From a virus: a stretch of 38,770 bases of DNA. This document shows, in pieces, positions 36,853 through 38,770 of this stretch. The notes under the pieces are model-generated. The model saw only the letters and a program-made list of their open reading frames with translations, was not told where the DNA came from and did not search any database. The stretch is from IMG/VR virus record IMGVR_UViG_3300009154_000116, positions 1 through 38,770 of that record. One strand, 5' to 3'. The position numbers were made by a program, and so were the translations under genes. Within the stretch, counting starts at the first letter, position 1, and the number at the start of each line of letters is the position of its first letter.

Positions 36853-37373
36853 TTGAGACCCTGCTTGCCGCCTGGCTCGTGGCTGACTTCTTCTCGGGCC
36901 TGTTTCACTGGTGGGAGGATCGCTACGGCGACCCGTCGTGGCCGATCGTCGGCAAGTACATCGTGCAGCCGAACGTCAGGCACCACGAGGAGCAGACGGC
37001 GTTTCTTGCGGGCGACGTGTGGACGCGGAACTGGACGACACTCGTGCCGTGTCTCGTCGCGTCCTGGGTGTGCTTTGCTACCGGCCAACACTTTCTTGCG
37101 ATCGTGTTTTCGTTCCTTGGATTCAGCAACGAGATCCACGCCTGGTCGCACCAGAAGTGCAGCCGGCCGATCCGCGGCCTTCAGATGCTCGGCCTCCTGC
37201 ATTCTCAAGAACAGCACGCCGAGCACCACAAGCAGCCGTTCGACCGGCGCTACTGCGTAATGACTGACTGGACGAATCAGGTGCTCGAGGCGATCGACTT
37301 CTGGGGAATGCTCGAGGACGGCGTCTTCCGCGTGACCGGGATTGAACCGCGAAAGGAGAGGGAGCGGGCATGA
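36849..37373 (+). CDS. carF: CarF/TMEM189-type plasmanylethanolamine (lipid) desaturase
   Basis: A 174-aa membrane protein with a GTG start overlapping the previous stop. The lipid desaturase domain is nearly the whole protein: 'LVADFFSGLFHWWED' (His20), 'RHHEE' (His45/46), two central membrane segments (about residues 63-92), 'NEIHAWSHQ' (His97/101), 'LLHSQEQHAEHH' (His118/123/126/127) and 'YCVMTDWTNQVLE'. These His residues bind the di-iron centre. CarF/PEDS1 makes the vinyl-ether bond of plasmalogens from alkyl-ether lipids. A phage copy would alter host lipids, possibly for singlet-oxygen sensing or membrane properties. It is intact, with no missing catalytic His seen. Confidence 0.9.
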   Translation: MIETLLAAWLVADFFSGLFHWWEDRYGDPSWPIVGKYIVQPNVRHHEEQTAFLAGDVWTRNWTTLVPCLVASWVCFATGQHFLAIVFSFLGFSNEIHAWSHQKCSRPIRGLQMLGLLHSQEQHAEHHKQPFDRRYCVMTDWTNQVLEAIDFWGMLEDGVFRVTGIEPRKERERA

Positions 37374-37633
37374 AGACTTGCCACGTTTGCGGAGTGAGCA
37401 CAATCACGTCGTGGTGCGCGTCGTGCGCGCAAGACACCTGCGGCGGCTGTGCTCCGTCGCACACTCCGCAATGCTTCAACGCGGCGAAGAATCGCTGCCA
37501 TCAGTGCGGCAAAGCAATCGGAGAGGTTGCAAGCATTGCCGATATGGGCGGCATTGTCATTCAGTCGTTCACGGGGCGCGTGTTTTGCGATCTCTTCTGT
37601 TTTGAAGAGTACCGCGAGGGCGAAGGGTTTTGA
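37370..37633 (+). CDS. Small zinc-finger protein (B-box/FYVE-like Cys pattern)
   Basis: An 87-aa protein coupled by ATGA to the desaturase. It has a dense set of CxxC motifs: CHVCG, CASCAQDTCGGC, HTPQC, CHQCG, and FCDLFCFEEY at the end. That is enough for two or three zinc sites. The final 'FC..FCF.EY' strand resembles MYM/TRASH-type fingers. It may bind nucleic acid or protein. No enzyme domain. Confidence 0.65.
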   Translation: MKTCHVCGVSTITSWCASCAQDTCGGCAPSHTPQCFNAAKNRCHQCGKAIGEVASIADMGGIVIQSFTGRVFCDLFCFEEYREGEGF

Positions 37634-37791
37634 AAAATGCCAAGAGAGCAGCATTGACGGCTGGTGGATGTGCGACGCCTGTGCGAGGGACGGAATTGCG
37701 AAGTGTGGGTGCGGCGCACACGCCAATATGCCTGCGGGGCAGGCGTTCAGGACATTGTGGCAGCGTGGAACTCTGGAAGGAGAGGGGAGGC
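37634..37791 (+). other. Gap encoding an extra Cys-rich frame without a clear start
   Basis: No gene is clear here. In the third frame it reads 'EKCQESSIDGWWMCDACARDGIAKCGCGAHANM', a coherent zinc-binding pattern (CxxC, CxC) with no in-frame start except ATG 37668. It could be a continuation of the preceding zinc-finger protein after a frameshift, a separate tiny gene, or chance. The ribosome site of the next gene (AAGGAGAGGGG) occupies the last part. Confidence 0.35.
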
Positions 37792-38256
37792 ATGAGAGGC
37801 TACGCCGCGATCGGATTGCTTTCGCCAAAGCACGAGTGCAACGTCGGCGGCGTCCTGCGGGCCGCGAGCTGCTACGGCGTATCAATGGTCGCCTACACCG
37901 GCCGACGGTATCGCGACATGAGCAGCGACACGACGAAGGCGTGGAAGCACATGCCCCTCATAAGGGCAGAAGACCTCTATGACGTGGTGCCTCACGGGTG
38001 CGTCCCGGTCGCCGTTGAAATCCGCGACGACGCCCGATCGCTCGTGACCTACACGCACCCGGAGAGTGCGTTCTACGTTTTCGGCCCCGAAGACGGCTCG
38101 CTCGGAGCAAGCGTGACGGGCTGGTGCCGAGACGTTGTGTACGTCCCGACGAGGCACTGCATGAACCTTGCGGCAACGGTGAACGTCGTGCTTTACGACA
38201 GGCTGGCGAAGCGTGGCTCTTTGGATTACTCACGCACAGAAAGGTGCAAAGAATGA
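37792..38256 (+). CDS. SpoU-family RNA 2'-O-methyltransferase
   Basis: A 154-aa protein; ATG 37792 follows AAGGAGAGGGG. It has the SPOUT knot motifs: 'PKHECNVGGVLRAASCYGV' (motif 1, N..N/R), 'YVFGPEDGSLG' (motif 2) and 'VYVPTRHCMNLAATVNVVLYDRL' (motif 3, split), with the Asn and Ala residues of SAM binding. Compact SpoU proteins of this size (TrmL-like) methylate the ribose of the tRNA wobble base. Phage copies may protect tRNA or alter decoding, which fits with the nearby RNA ligase. It may act on tRNA or rRNA; the substrate is unknown. Confidence 0.85.
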   Translation: MRGYAAIGLLSPKHECNVGGVLRAASCYGVSMVAYTGRRYRDMSSDTTKAWKHMPLIRAEDLYDVVPHGCVPVAVEIRDDARSLVTYTHPESAFYVFGPEDGSLGASVTGWCRDVVYVPTRHCMNLAATVNVVLYDRLAKRGSLDYSRTERCKE

Positions 38257-38471
38257 ACATCAAGCAGATGACCCTGACCACCGGATACGTCGCCGTCTAC
38301 GAGGACGAGGATGGCGAGGATCTGGTCGAGCCCGTGATCGGCCTTGCCGTCGTCGGCGACGAAGACGGCGACCGGATCATGCCGTTCACGATCGACGATG
38401 ACGGCGTTTCGTTCCCCGAGCAGTGCGAGAACTTTTCGTTCTTCGCGAAGGCGGTGGGGGCCGAAGAGTGA
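38253..38471 (+). CDS. Small acidic hypothetical protein
   Basis: A 72-aa very acidic protein starting MNIKQMTLTTGYVAVYEDED, rich in Asp/Glu and Gly, ending 'CENFSFFAKAVGAEE'. ATGA-coupled to the methyltransferase and GTGA-coupled to PhoH. Small acidic phage proteins often bind host enzymes or mimic nucleic acid, but nothing here identifies a target. Confidence 0.5.
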   Translation: MNIKQMTLTTGYVAVYEDEDGEDLVEPVIGLAVVGDEDGDRIMPFTIDDDGVSFPEQCENFSFFAKAVGAEE

Positions 38472-38770
38472 CCCGACGCAAAGAGCGGCAAGCCAAGAAG
38501 AAGCCCGCACCACCACCGCCGCCCGAGGGCTACTCGGCCAGAACGAAGGCGCAGGCCCACGCGCTCGAGGTGGTCGGCCGGAGCGTTATCACGTTCATCC
38601 TCGGCCCCGCCGGCACGGGGAAGACGCATCTGGCGAGCGGCTACGCCGTGCAGAGCCTTCTGGACGGCAAGGTCGAGAACATCGTCATCACGAGGCCCAG
38701 CGTGGCGACCGAGCAGCTCGGCTATCTGCCGGGGAGTGCCGAGGAGAAGGTCGGCCCGTATCTGGTGCCA
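38468..38770 (+). CDS. phoH: PhoH-like ATPase, 5' part
   Basis: The first 101 codons lie in the window, from GTG 38468. After a basic/Pro-rich N terminus (RKERQAKKKPAPPPPPEGY) come 'RTKAQAHAL', 'FILGPAGTGKTHLASGYAV' (Walker A) and 'NIVITRPSVATEQLGYLPG', the conserved PhoH pattern. PhoH is an ATPase found in many phages and linked to RNA metabolism or phosphate starvation. The rest of the gene runs off the right end. Confidence 0.85.
   Translation, partial: MTRRKERQAKKKPAPPPPPEGYSARTKAQAHALEVVGRSVITFILGPAGTGKTHLASGYAVQSLLDGKVENIVITRPSVATEQLGYLPGSAEEKVGPYLVP

Noticed and set aside
1-38770. tRNA or rRNA genes
   Set aside because: No cloverleaf-like sequence with a CCA-end or T-loop GGTTCGAATCC-type motif was recognised by eye. 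A tRNAscan run would be decisive.
1-38770. Integrated prophage with host flanks
   Set aside because: No host gene was seen, and phage genes continue on both sides of the integrase, so the window gives no evidence of a prophage boundary.

Overview
The window is a 38.8-kb piece of a GC-rich, tailed double-stranded DNA phage genome, most likely a temperate siphovirus. Almost everything is read rightward in tight ATGA/GTGA-coupled gene chains. Only a tyrosine-recombinase integrase and one small gene lie on the minus strand. No bacterial housekeeping block, rRNA or tRNA was recognised. The host is inferred, not shown. The phage-borne TatA-like protein (GLGTIEIAIIGAV...LFGGRLPK), several small proteins with short 'MxRRxF' Tat signals, and the overall style of the proteins suggest Planctomycetota, but a marker-gene or host-linkage analysis would be needed to prove it.

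Layout. (1) 1-10.5 kb: head-tail and tail tube genes, comprising head-tail adaptor, HK97 gp10-like, DUF3168/tail terminator, two tandem tube-like proteins, tail assembly chaperone with a -1 frameshift extension, a 2145-aa tape measure protein and a distal tail candidate. (2) 10.5-16.4 kb: small virion-type proteins, then enzymes set within the late region (calcineurin-like phosphoesterase, HNH homing-type endonuclease, dCMP deaminase, dNMP kinase), then a small membrane protein that may be a holin. (3) 16.4-22.2 kb: the adhesion module. A duplicated two-gene cassette (small BppU-like protein plus repeat-rich collagen-like fibre) ends once in a discoidin-like domain and once in an Ig-like domain. 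It is followed by an Mtd-N-like protein and a LamG/ConA-like adhesin. (4) 22.2-24.0 kb: the lysogeny/control segment, with minus-strand integrase, a small minus-strand gene, and a rightward DNA-binding protein with two HTH-like halves. (5) 24.0-32.6 kb: DNA replication and recombination, comprising an SNF2-like helicase, its small coupled partner, a conserved unknown (SSB candidate), a CoiA-like nuclease, prim-pol primase, and a UvrD/Rep-type helicase interrupted by an in-frame intein. (6) 32.6-38.8 kb: an accessory cluster with CsrA, TatA, four Tat-signal proteins, an Rnl2-type RNA ligase, a CarF/TMEM189-type lipid desaturase, a zinc-ribbon protein, a SpoU-family RNA methyltransferase and the 5' part of PhoH.

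How the parts may work together. Regions 1-3 build a long, probably non-contractile tail with a carbohydrate-directed tip. Region 4 sets integration and lysogeny. Region 5 copies the genome. Region 6 looks like a host-takeover toolkit: a phage-supplied Tat pore component together with its own candidate Tat cargo, a lipid-modifying desaturase, a translation regulator, and RNA repair and modification enzymes. The co-occurrence of TatA with several tiny Tat-signal proteins is the most unusual signal in the window.
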